A DNA stretch of 5,177 nt from Candidatus Limnocylindria bacterium (GCA_030146365.1 JASLBU010000013.1:1-5177), one strand, 5' to 3'. Positions 1 through 5,177 are shown, counted from the first letter of the stretch. Notes: generated by a model from the letters alone, not told the origin. Numbers and translations: made by a program.

Positions 1-1695
1 GGCGTCGTCGGCCAGCGAGACTCGAGTGGCACCGGCGTGCTCGGCTACCGGGTTCAGCCTCGCGATGCCGCCGATGTGGGCAGTGTGGCTCCTTCGCCAT
101 CGGCCGCTCCGAGCGCCGGCCAGTCGCCGTCCGACGGTCCGGGGCCGAGCGCCTCGGCAACGCCGGCTCCCGCGGGTGTGATCTCGATCGGGGAGGCGAG
201 ACAGGCGCCGAAGAACACGCGCGTGCGAGTCCGCGGCGTGGTCACGCTACCGACCGGCATCGTCGACGACCAGACGGCGGTCATCCAGGACGGGTCCGGC
301 GCCATCGTGCTGCGCATCGGCGAAGAGGTCGGAGCGTTGCGCCGTGGCAGCCACCTCGATGTGGAGGGCACGCGTTCCACGAAGGGCGGCATGGAGACGC
401 TGCGGGTCACCGTGCCGCCGATCGGGATCGGGGCCGGGTCGGAACCGGCCGCTCGCGCGGTCGCCAGCGGCTCGGTGGGGGAGTCCCAGGAGGCGCTGCT
501 CGTCACCGTCCGCGGTGGACTGGTGGCGGCTGCCCGCACGTCCTCCACCGGGACCGTCTCCTTCGACCTCGATGACGGCAGCGGACCCCTGCGGGTGACG
601 GTCGGATCGGCGGTCGGATACGACGACACCGCCCTGGTCGCCGGCACATGGGTCCAGGTTCGAGGGGTGGTGGGCCAGGAGACGACCGGTGCGCAACCCT
701 CGCGGGGCTACCGGATCTGGCCGCGCGAGGCGGCCGACATCCAGGTGCTCGCGGCTCCGACCGACGGCACGACCGGCGGCGCCGTGGACGGTGGCGGCGG
801 AGAGGAGGGCGGTGCGGCCGGCGGGGAGCGAGCACCGCTCGACGGTCTGGAGAGCGCGCTCGAGGCCTCATCCACGTCGGGGGTGCGGATCGGTGCGACG
901 CTGGTCGCGGGGCCGTGGGCCGAGCTCGGTGTCGGTGGGCTGCTGTGGGATGGCACCCACCTCGTCGCCATCGAGGAGGTCGCGGCCGCCCGGGTCAGCG
1001 CCCTGCTGGGGTCCGCCCTGCCTCCCGTTCCGGTCGAGCTCAGCGAGCTTCGCACGACCGGCGCGCGGTCGGCGGGGGTTCCGGTCGCGCGACTGCATCA
1101 CGACGGCGACGGCATCGCCCGCGGCGCGGGTACCACGCATCCTCCGGCAAGGGCACTGCCGGGACCATCCGATCCGCCGCGCTGGGTGACGATCGTTGGC
1201 CGGCTGGTCGGCCAAGGCGACGGCCTGCGCCTCGTTGTCGTGTCCCGTGCCACGGTCCGCGTCGAAACGGCATGCGAGGGTGGGGCTCCGCCCCGCGGGG
1301 GCATGGTCGGCGTCACCGGGCTGGCGACCCCCGATCGTCCCGACACGATCGTGGCGGGGTGCACCGGCTTCACGCTGGCGCCTGCGCTCGGCCGCGGGGT
1401 GAGCGCCGCAAGGCCCGTCTCGGACAAGGAAGAGGCGCGGCACGCGAGCGCGGCCGCCGCGGCAGCGCAGCCTCGCGAGGAGCCGCCGGCGCTGGCCGCC
1501 GGCATGGTGGCGATGGCTGCCATGCTCCTCGTCGGAGGCGCCGTGGTGGCTCGTCGCTTCGCGGAAGGCCAGCCGCCGGACGAACAGCCGGACGAACAGC
1601 CGGACGGGCAGGAGTCCGCCGAGGGGGACCCTCCTGCCGTCTCGGCGCCACCGGCCCTCACGCTCGTGACGCTGCCGCGCGACCGCGCTCCGTGA
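1..1695 (+). CDS. Membrane-anchored multidomain OB-fold-like surface protein, 5'-truncated
   Basis: The reading frame is open from base 1, so the GTG at 37 is an internal Val and the true start lies upstream. Visible in order are: the end of an OB-like module (1-78); a Pro/Ser/Ala linker (about 82-177); an OB-like module (about 178-417) with the pattern VRVRGVV, a Gly-Ser-Gly turn (QDGSG) and a late LDVEGT strand; a second module (about 484-760) with DDGSG and VQVRGVV; a Gly-rich linker (about 760-835); a less clear beta-rich region (about 840-1400); one hydrophobic membrane segment (about 1489-1551) followed by Arg-Arg; and a short Pro/Asp/Glu/Gln tail. The only two Cys codons (1273 and 1360) could form a disulfide. 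Similar OB-like modules occur in extracellular nucleases and lamin-tail-domain proteins of high-GC bacteria. No catalytic domain is visible here, so the function is unknown. The C-terminal anchor suggests cell-surface attachment with the bulk outside. Confidence 0.8.
   Translation, partial: GVVGQRDSSGTGVLGYRVQPRDAADVGSVAPSPSAAPSAGQSPSDGPGPSASATPAPAGVISIGEARQAPKNTRVRVRGVVTLPTGIVDDQTAVIQDGSGAIVLRIGEEVGALRRGSHLDVEGTRSTKGGMETLRVTVPPIGIGAGSEPAARAVASGSVGESQEALLVTVRGGLVAAARTSSTGTVSFDLDDGSGPLRVTVGSAVGYDDTALVAGTWVQVRGVVGQETTGAQPSRGYRIWPREAADIQVLAAPTDGTTGGAVDGGGGEEGGAAGGERAPLDGLESALEASSTSGVRIGATLVAGPWAELGVGGLLWDGTHLVAIEEVAAARVSALLGSALPPVPVELSELRTTGARSAGVPVARLHHDGDGIARGAGTTHPPARALPGPSDPPRWVTIVGRLVGQGDGLRLVVVSRATVRVETACEGGAPPRGGMVGVTGLATPDRPDTIVAGCTGFTLAPALGRGVSAARPVSDKEEARHASAAAAAAQPREEPPALAAGMVAMAAMLLVGGAVVARRFAEGQPPDEQPDEQPDGQESAEGDPPAVSAPPALTLVTLPRDRAP
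1576..1611 (+). repeat. Three tandem 12-nt units in the C-terminal tail
   Basis: The unit CCGGACGAACAG occurs twice exactly (1576-1587 and 1588-1599), and a third time with two changes (1600-1611, CCGGACGGGCAG). It encodes PDEQ-PDEQ-PDGQ. The repeats lie just after the membrane segment of the surface protein. They are in frame, so changes in copy number would lengthen or shorten the tail without breaking the gene. Confidence 0.85.
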
Positions 1696-1709
1696 GCGTG
1701 CGCCCGGCG

Positions 1710-1715
1710 TATACT
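1710..1715 (+). promoter_or_regulatory. Candidate -10 box (TATACT) upstream of the nucleoside phosphorylase
   Basis: TATACT sits 14 nt after the stop codon of the surface-protein gene, in an otherwise very GC-rich spacer. It matches a sigma-70-type -10 hexamer at five of six positions. No convincing -35 element is seen at 16-18 nt upstream, where the sequence is GC-rich. A transcript start near 1722 would give a leader of about 40 nt carrying the GGAGG site at 1747-1751. Confidence 0.5.
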
Positions 1716-1746
1716 CCCGCGCGTTCCACCGACCCGCACGAGCTCC

Positions 1747-1751
1747 GGAGG
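1747..1751 (+). promoter_or_regulatory. Ribosome binding site for the nucleoside phosphorylase
   Basis: GGAGG lies 10 nt before the GTG at 1762. The spacing is slightly long but usable. It supports GTG 1762 as the start, since no other start codon in that frame lies nearby. Confidence 0.6.
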
Positions 1752-1761
1752 CGCCGCCCGA

Positions 1762-2613
1762 GTGACCGACCTATCCCAGGCCGATTCGCCCCGGAGCGGT
1801 GGGCGCCAGTACCACATCGCCCTGGAGCGCGGCGAGCTGAGCGAGTACGTGCTCTTGGTGGGGGACCCGGGCAGGGTGGCCAGGGTGGCGGCACGTTGGG
1901 ACGCCGTGGAGGTCGAACGATCCAACCGCGAGATCACCACCGCGACGGGCACGTACCGCGGGATGCGCCTCAGCTGCATGTCGACCGGCATGGGCACCGA
2001 CAACGTGGAGATCGTGCTCGCCGAGGTGATGGAGATCACCGATTCGGCGACCTTCATCCGGATCGGCTCGTCGGGAGCGCTCCAGGCGGAGATCGCGCTC
2101 GGCGACCTGATCGTGTCCACCGGCGCGGTCCGACTGGAGAACACGACCGACTTCTACGTGCACCCCGGCTTCCCGGCCGTGGCCCACCGGGATGTGGTGT
2201 GGGCGCTGGAGGCGGCGTGTCGCGAAGCCGGGTATCGGCATCACGTGGGCCTGACCGCGACCGCCAGCGGGTTCTACGCTCCGCAGGGACGTGCGATGCG
2301 CACGCTCCCCGTTCGCTATCCTGAGCTCGCAGACGAGCTTCGCCGCCAGCGAGTGGCGAACCTCGAGATGGAATCGTCAGCGCTGTTCGTGCTGGCGCAT
2401 CTTGCGGGACTGCGGTCCGGGACCATCTGCGCGGCCTACGCGCAGCGGACGGACGGCACGTTCCTCGAAGGCGCGGCGAAGGAGGCCGCGGAGGCACGCT
2501 GCATCGATGCCGGACTGGCCGGCATCCACCTGCTCTGGCAGGTCGACACCCAGGGCGGCGACACGATCGCCGGTCGCGGGGCATTGATCGACCGGTCGAC
2601 GGGTAGCTCATAA
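1762..2613 (+). CDS. udp: Uridine phosphorylase-type nucleoside phosphorylase
   Basis: This 283-residue cytosolic enzyme is predicted to catalyse phosphorolysis of a pyrimidine nucleoside, most likely uridine, to free base and ribose-1-phosphate in nucleoside salvage. Phosphate-site residues are visible in VGDPGR (33-38) and RIGSSG (100-105). The uracil-recognition motif FYxxQxR is intact (Phe171, Gln175, Arg177, matching E. coli Udp Phe162, Gln166, Arg168). The ribose-binding Glu-Met-Glu is at 202-204, and Arg229 lies in QRT, like Arg223 of E. coli. FYVHPGFPAVA (131-141) is also typical of the Udp branch. E. coli Udp has 253 residues; the extra length here lies in a short polar N-terminus and about 18 residues at the C-terminus. 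The FYxxQxR motif argues against a purine (DeoD) enzyme, but exact substrate preference cannot be read from sequence. The start is GTG, supported by GGAGG at 1747. The gene seems to have its own promoter. Confidence 0.88.
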   Translation: MTDLSQADSPRSGGRQYHIALERGELSEYVLLVGDPGRVARVAARWDAVEVERSNREITTATGTYRGMRLSCMSTGMGTDNVEIVLAEVMEITDSATFIRIGSSGALQAEIALGDLIVSTGAVRLENTTDFYVHPGFPAVAHRDVVWALEAACREAGYRHHVGLTATASGFYAPQGRAMRTLPVRYPELADELRRQRVANLEMESSALFVLAHLAGLRSGTICAAYAQRTDGTFLEGAAKEAAEARCIDAGLAGIHLLWQVDTQGGDTIAGRGALIDRSTGSS

Positions 2614-2616
2614 CCA

Positions 2617-2638
2617 TGGTCCGGCATCGCGCCGGCCA
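2617..2638 (+). other. Bulged hairpin between udp and the DUF5679 gene
   Basis: TGG-T-CCGGC pairs with GCCGG-CCA around a 5-nt loop (ATCGC), giving 8 bp with one bulged T. It starts 4 nt after the udp stop codon and ends 4 nt before the GGAGG of the next gene. No T-run follows, so it is not a classical intrinsic terminator. It may reduce read-through, act as a processing site or stabilise the udp 3' end. This rests on base pairing only. Confidence 0.35.
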
Positions 2639-2642
2639 CAAG

Positions 2643-2647
2643 GGAGG
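2643..2647 (+). promoter_or_regulatory. Ribosome binding site for the DUF5679 gene
   Basis: GGAGG lies 11 nt before the ATG at 2659. A closer ATG at 2649 is only 1 nt away, too near for initiation, and opens a 17-codon frame with no recognisable product. This site therefore favours 2659. Confidence 0.5.
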
Positions 2648-2658
2648 CATGACCACCG

Positions 2659-2802
2659 ATGGCGACCGAGGCCTATTGCGTCAAGTGCAAGGCAAAGCGT
2701 GAGATGCAGGACGCGACGAAGATCACCATGAAGAACGGCAAGCCGGCGACCCAGGGGGTGTGCCCGGTCTGCAGCACGAAGATGTTCAAGATCGGCGGCT
2801 GA
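2659..2802 (+). CDS. DUF5679-type zinc-ribbon mini-protein
   Basis: ATG at 2659 to TGA at 2800-2802 encodes a basic 47-residue protein. Two CxxC pairs are visible, Cys7-x-x-Cys10 (CVKC) and Cys35-x-x-Cys38 (CPVC), separated by a Lys/Met-rich beta-hairpin-like stretch. This is a four-Cys zinc ribbon. The order AYCVKCK near the start, MKNGKPATQG in the middle and CPVCSTKMFKIG at the end matches my memory of DUF5679, a family of about 40-50 residues from Chloroflexota and Actinomycetota with no established function. The small size and positive charge (many Lys) suggest nucleic-acid or ribosome association, but this is inference. It follows udp by 45 nt with no clear promoter of its own, so it may be co-transcribed with udp. 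The hairpin at 2823-2853 follows it. Confidence 0.85.
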   Translation: MATEAYCVKCKAKREMQDATKITMKNGKPATQGVCPVCSTKMFKIGG

Positions 2803-2822
2803 CTGCCGCGCAAGCCCCTGGC

Positions 2823-2853
2823 GAGGACGCGTCGGGCACGCCGGCGCGTCCTC
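2823..2853 (+). terminator. GC-rich hairpin, probable terminator after the DUF5679 gene
   Basis: GAGGACGCG (2823-2831) pairs perfectly with CGCGTCCTC (2845-2853), a 9-bp stem around a 13-nt loop. It begins 20 nt after the DUF5679 stop codon and lies upstream of the ROK kinase promoter, where a transcript end is expected. The following CCGTGTCTG has only scattered T residues, so this is a hairpin with a poor U-tract, as is common in high-GC genomes. The function is inferred from position and stem strength. Confidence 0.55.
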
Positions 2854-2930
2854 CCGTGTCTGACCGCCTTCGCGAGGGCCGAGTTCGCTCCCCTGCGGGT
2901 GATGCTCCGGTGCGGCATCCACGAGGCCCG

Positions 2931-2936
2931 TAGAAT
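2931..2936 (+). promoter_or_regulatory. -10 box (TAGAAT) of a probable leaderless ROK-gap-pgk transcript
   Basis: TAGAAT ends exactly 6 nt before the GTG start of the ROK kinase at 2943, so the expected transcription start coincides with the start codon. No Shine-Dalgarno sequence lies in the 6-nt gap or just before it. The -35 region (about 2907-2915) is GC-rich with no good match. The position relative to the coding start is the main evidence. Confidence 0.6.
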
Positions 2937-2942
2937 CAGCGC

Positions 2943-3965
2943 GTGGAGCACGCAGTCGAGCAGCCGGTCCTGGCGGTCGATCTCGGCGGCACCCAGATCC
3001 GGGCGGCGTTGATCACGCCCGACCGAACGGTCCATTGCCGGCGCGCCGTGCCCACCCGCGACGAGGACGGGGTGTCCACCGTCGTGGACCGAATCGCCGA
3101 GATGGCCTCAGCGGTGCGCGACCAGGCGGCGGCCGCCGGCCTCCCGCCGCCGATCGGTGTGGGCATCTCATCGCCCGGGCCGCTCGACCGCCGTCGCGGC
3201 ATCGTCCTCGACCCGCCCAACCTCCAGGGCTGGAAGGACGTCCCGATCGCCCAGCACGTGGAGCCGGCCGTCGGGGTCCCGACCCTTCTCGAGCGCGACA
3301 CGAACGTGGCGATCATGGCCGAGTGGCGCTACGGCGCCGCCCGGGGCACGAAGGACGCGGTGTACGTGACCGTCTCGACCGGCGTCGGAGGTGGGGTGCT
3401 CATGGACGGGCGCCCGATGCTCGGCCACGACGGCCTGGCCGGAGAGGTCGGCCACCTCGTCGTCGAGCTGGACGGGCCAGCCTGCGGCTGTGGCGGCATC
3501 GGGCACGTCGAGGCGATCGCATCCGGGACCGCCATCGGTCGCGAAGGGAGACGCCTCCTCGCCGAGGATGCCTCGCCGGAGCTCGCCCGGCTTGCCGCGG
3601 ACGGCACCGCGGTCGACGCCAGGCTCGTGTCCCTCGCGGCTGCAGCCGGTGACGCCGCGACCCAGGCGGTGCTGGAGCGGGCGTGGGTCGCCATCGGCGC
3701 GCTGTGTGCATCGCTCGTCAATCTGCTCACGCCCGAGGTGATCGTGATCGGCGGCGGCATCGCCGAGCATCAGCCGCGCCTCTTCGACGTCGCCCGTCGC
3801 GAGATGGCACGGCGGACGTTGCCCGACTTCGGGGCGCGCGTCCGCATCGAGCCCGCGGCCCTGGGCGGGGATGTCTCGTTGATCGGCCTGCTGCCGATCG
3901 TGAATGACCGTATCGGCGAGGCGGCTTCGGATGCCGCGTCGCAGCTGTCGCCGATGGCGACCTAG
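2943..3965 (+). CDS. ROK-family sugar kinase, probable glucokinase
   Basis: This 340-residue cytosolic kinase is predicted to phosphorylate a hexose, most likely glucose, with ATP. The N-terminal phosphate-binding motif DLGGTQIR is at 13-20, the catalytic Asp119 is in RDTN, and GLAGEVGH (164-171) gives the sugar-binding Glu168 and zinc-ligand His171. The ROK zinc motif follows as Cys181-Gly-Cys183-Gly and then Gly187-His188-Val-Glu190. Other marks are a Gly-rich ATP motif STGVGGG (145-151) and GGGIAE (270-275) in the C-terminal lobe. Length is typical of ROK kinases. At position 188 His replaces the third Cys usual in CxCGxxGCxE. The kinase domain lacks an N-terminal helix-turn-helix, so it is an enzyme rather than a NagC/XylR-type repressor. 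The GTG start at 2943 sits right behind a -10 box. Gap follows 19 nt downstream, which supports a glycolytic role, but N-acetylglucosamine, mannose or fructose cannot be excluded as substrates. Confidence 0.87.
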   Translation: MEHAVEQPVLAVDLGGTQIRAALITPDRTVHCRRAVPTRDEDGVSTVVDRIAEMASAVRDQAAAAGLPPPIGVGISSPGPLDRRRGIVLDPPNLQGWKDVPIAQHVEPAVGVPTLLERDTNVAIMAEWRYGAARGTKDAVYVTVSTGVGGGVLMDGRPMLGHDGLAGEVGHLVVELDGPACGCGGIGHVEAIASGTAIGREGRRLLAEDASPELARLAADGTAVDARLVSLAAAAGDAATQAVLERAWVAIGALCASLVNLLTPEVIVIGGGIAEHQPRLFDVARREMARRTLPDFGARVRIEPAALGGDVSLIGLLPIVNDRIGEAASDAASQLSPMAT

Positions 3966-3968
3966 TGC

Positions 3969-3974
3969 AAGGAG
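3969..3974 (+). promoter_or_regulatory. Ribosome binding site that fixes the gap start
   Basis: AAGGAG lies 10 nt before GTG 3985, in the 19-nt gap after the ROK stop codon. It supports GTG 3985 over the in-frame ATG at 3904, which lies inside the ROK gene. Confidence 0.7.
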
Positions 3975-3984
3975 CTACACCGTC

Positions 3985-4992
3985 GTGACCCGCATCGGCA
4001 TCAACGGCTTCGGCCGCATCGGCCGCCAGACCCTCAAGGCCATGCTCGAGCGTCAGGCCGTCGCGCTCGAGGTGGTCGCCATCAACGACCTCGCCGTCGA
4101 CGAGACGAACGCGCACCTGTTCAAGTACGACTCCACCTACGGCCGCTTCGACGGCGAGGTGGAGGCAGGTGAGAACGCCATCATCGTCAACGGCCACAGC
4201 ATTCGCTCGTTCAGCGAGCGCGAGCCCGCCGCGCTGCCATGGGGCGACCTCGGCGTCGACATCGTCGTCGAATCGACCGGCATCTTCACCGACGCGACGA
4301 AGGCAAAGGCGCACATTGACGCGGGCGCGAAGAAGGTGATCATCTCCGCGCCGGCCAAGAACGAGGACATCACGCTGGTCCTCGGCGTGAACGAGGACCG
4401 GTACGACCCGGCCCAGCACCACATCGTGAGCAATGCGAGCTGCACGACGAATGGCCTTGCGCTGCCGGCCAAGGTGATCTTCGACGCCTTCGGGATCGAG
4501 CGCGGCCTGATGACCACGATCCACAGCTACACGAACGACCAGAACGTCCTGGACGTGTTCCACAAGGACCTGCGTCGGGCGCGCAGCGCGGGCCAGAACA
4601 TCATCCCGACCAGCACGGGCGCGGCCCGCGCGCTGTCCCTTGTCATCCCCGAGCTGAAGGGCAGGTTCGACGGCTTCGCGCTTCGCGTTCCCACCCCCAC
4701 CGTGAGCGTCATCGACTTCGTCGCCATCACCGAGCGCCCGGTCACGGCGGAGGCGGCCAACGAAGCCCTCAGGACCGCGGCCGATGGCCCGATGCAGGGA
4801 CTGCTGGGCTACACGACCGAGGAGCTGGTGAGCATGGACTTCAAGGGCGATGAGCGGTCGAGCATCGTGGACGCCGCCTCCACCATGGTCACCGGCGACA
4901 ACATGCTCAAGGTCATCGCCTGGTACGACAACGAGTGGGGCTACTCCTGTCGTGTCGCGGACCTCGCCGCCTTCATGGCCGAGCGGCTCTAG
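3985..4992 (+). CDS. gap: Type I glyceraldehyde-3-phosphate dehydrogenase
   Basis: This 335-residue cytosolic enzyme oxidises and phosphorylates glyceraldehyde-3-phosphate to 1,3-bisphosphoglycerate, reducing a nicotinamide coenzyme. The Rossmann motif GINGFGRIGR is at 5-14, and Asp35 in AIND is the adenosine-ribose ligand typical of NAD enzymes. The active site SNASCTTN is at 149-156 with catalytic Cys153, and His180 lies in TTIHSYTNDQ. HKDLRRAR (193-200), PTSTGAA (208-214), RVPTPTVSV (234-242) and the C-terminal WYDNEWGYS (313-321) are all canonical. The length matches the family. The chosen GTG start gives the usual N-terminus MTRIGINGFG; starting at ATG 3904 would add 27 Arg-rich residues read from the ROK gene. 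The residues just before HKDLRRAR are Val191-Phe192 rather than the Leu-Pro common in NAD-specific bacterial enzymes. The stop is 6 nt before pgk, indicating co-transcription and likely translational coupling. Confidence 0.96.
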   Translation: MTRIGINGFGRIGRQTLKAMLERQAVALEVVAINDLAVDETNAHLFKYDSTYGRFDGEVEAGENAIIVNGHSIRSFSEREPAALPWGDLGVDIVVESTGIFTDATKAKAHIDAGAKKVIISAPAKNEDITLVLGVNEDRYDPAQHHIVSNASCTTNGLALPAKVIFDAFGIERGLMTTIHSYTNDQNVLDVFHKDLRRARSAGQNIIPTSTGAARALSLVIPELKGRFDGFALRVPTPTVSVIDFVAITERPVTAEAANEALRTAADGPMQGLLGYTTEELVSMDFKGDERSSIVDAASTMVTGDNMLKVIAWYDNEWGYSCRVADLAAFMAERL

Positions 4993-4998
4993 GACGCG

Positions 4999-5177
4999 AT
5001 GGACGCCAAGACCATCCGGGACGTCGATGTCGGCGGACGCCGTGTCTTCCTGCGCGCGGACCTCAACGTCCCGCTCGATGACGGACGAATCACCGATGAC
5101 ACGCGGATCCGGGCCAGCCTGCCCACCATCGTCAACCTGCTCGAGCGCGGCGCGTCGGTGATCCTCGCCAGCCACCT
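4999..5177 (+). CDS. pgk: Phosphoglycerate kinase, 3'-truncated by the window end
   Basis: ATG 4999 opens a frame that runs off the window after 59 codons plus two bases. The product would transfer phosphate from 1,3-bisphosphoglycerate to ADP, the step directly after Gap. The N-terminal family signature is clear: TIRDVDV (5-11), the substrate loop LRADLNVP (18-25, with Asp21 and Asn23), RITDDTRIRA (30-39, with substrate-binding Arg36), LPTI (41-44), and VILASH (54-59), the start of the SHLGRP motif. The usual loop sequence is RVDFNVP, so Ala20 and Leu22 are mild variants. Only the 3-phosphoglycerate-binding N-terminal part is present; the full protein would be about 390-400 residues. A weak AGGA (4991-4994) overlaps the gap stop region, so translation is probably coupled to gap. 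Confidence 0.95.
   Translation, partial: MDAKTIRDVDVGGRRVFLRADLNVPLDDGRITDDTRIRASLPTIVNLLERGASVILASH

Noticed and set aside
37..39. GTG 37 as the true start of the surface protein
   Set aside because: The frame is open to base 1, and the codons before 37 match the second module copy (GVVGQ at 664-678), so coding continues upstream.
1098..2144. Minus-strand open frame of 348 codons
   Set aside because: It is antisense to two supported genes and crosses the intergenic region. Its composition is Ser/Arg/Ala-rich with no domain.
648..2324. Second + strand open frame of 558 codons
   Set aside because: It overlaps both the surface-protein gene and udp in another frame, crosses their boundary, and yields an Arg/Gly-rich product typical of a GC-rich shadow frame.
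2588..2599. Perfect 12-nt palindrome TCGACCGGTCGA near the end of udp
   Set aside because: It lies inside codons for the C-terminal tail, has no partner copy that I found in the window, and self-complementary GC-rich 12-mers arise easily in this base composition.
2649..2702. Short frame from ATG 2649 (17 codons)
   Set aside because: The ribosome binding site would be only 1 nt from the start, and the frame overlaps the convincing zinc-ribbon gene.
3904..3984. In-frame ATG extension adding 27 residues to the N-terminus of GAPDH
   Set aside because: The added segment is Arg-rich, overlaps the end of the ROK gene in another frame and precedes the universal GINGFGRIGR start. AAGGAG at 3969-3974 points to GTG 3985.
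3727..5175. Long open frame on the minus strand (482 codons)
   Set aside because: It lies antisense to the ROK, gap and pgk genes, all clearly conserved on the + strand. Long antisense frames are expected with strong GC bias at third codon positions, and its product shows no recognisable motif.

Overview
The window is a gene-dense, high-GC stretch of bacterial chromosome with every supported gene on the + strand. GTG starts, GGAGG-type ribosome binding sites, a gap-pgk pair and a DUF5679 mini-protein fit a high-GC bacterium of the Chloroflexota (Limnocylindria/Ellin6529-like) or Actinomycetota type. That lineage call is an inference from gene content, because there is no rRNA or other marker gene here.

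Layout. (1) Positions 1-1695 hold the 3' part of a gene for a surface or secreted protein. It has repeated OB-fold-like domains, low-complexity linkers, one C-terminal membrane segment and a short acidic repeat tail; its 5' end lies outside the window. (2) After a candidate -10 box at 1710-1715 comes a complete uridine phosphorylase-type nucleoside phosphorylase (1762-2613). (3) A 47-codon zinc-ribbon gene of the DUF5679 type follows at 2659-2802. It is closed by a strong GC hairpin (2823-2853). (4) A new transcription unit begins at about 2943 with a ROK-family sugar kinase whose GTG start lies 6 nt after a TAGAAT box, so the mRNA is probably leaderless. Glyceraldehyde-3-phosphate dehydrogenase (3985-4992) and phosphoglycerate kinase (4999 to the window end, truncated) follow with gaps of 19 and 6 nt.

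How the genes fit together. The last three genes look like a glycolytic operon: a probable glucokinase feeds glucose-6-phosphate into the pathway, and Gap and Pgk carry out the consecutive oxidation and ATP-yielding steps of lower glycolysis. The nucleoside phosphorylase releases ribose-1-phosphate from nucleosides, which can also enter central carbon metabolism, but it appears to be transcribed separately.

I see no mobile element, CRISPR array, tRNA, rRNA, phage gene or defence gene. I did not find a previously undescribed system. The items most worth a second look are the leaderless ROK gene, its altered zinc motif, the non-canonical coenzyme loop of the GAPDH, the very small zinc-ribbon gene and the duplicated OB-like modules in the surface protein.
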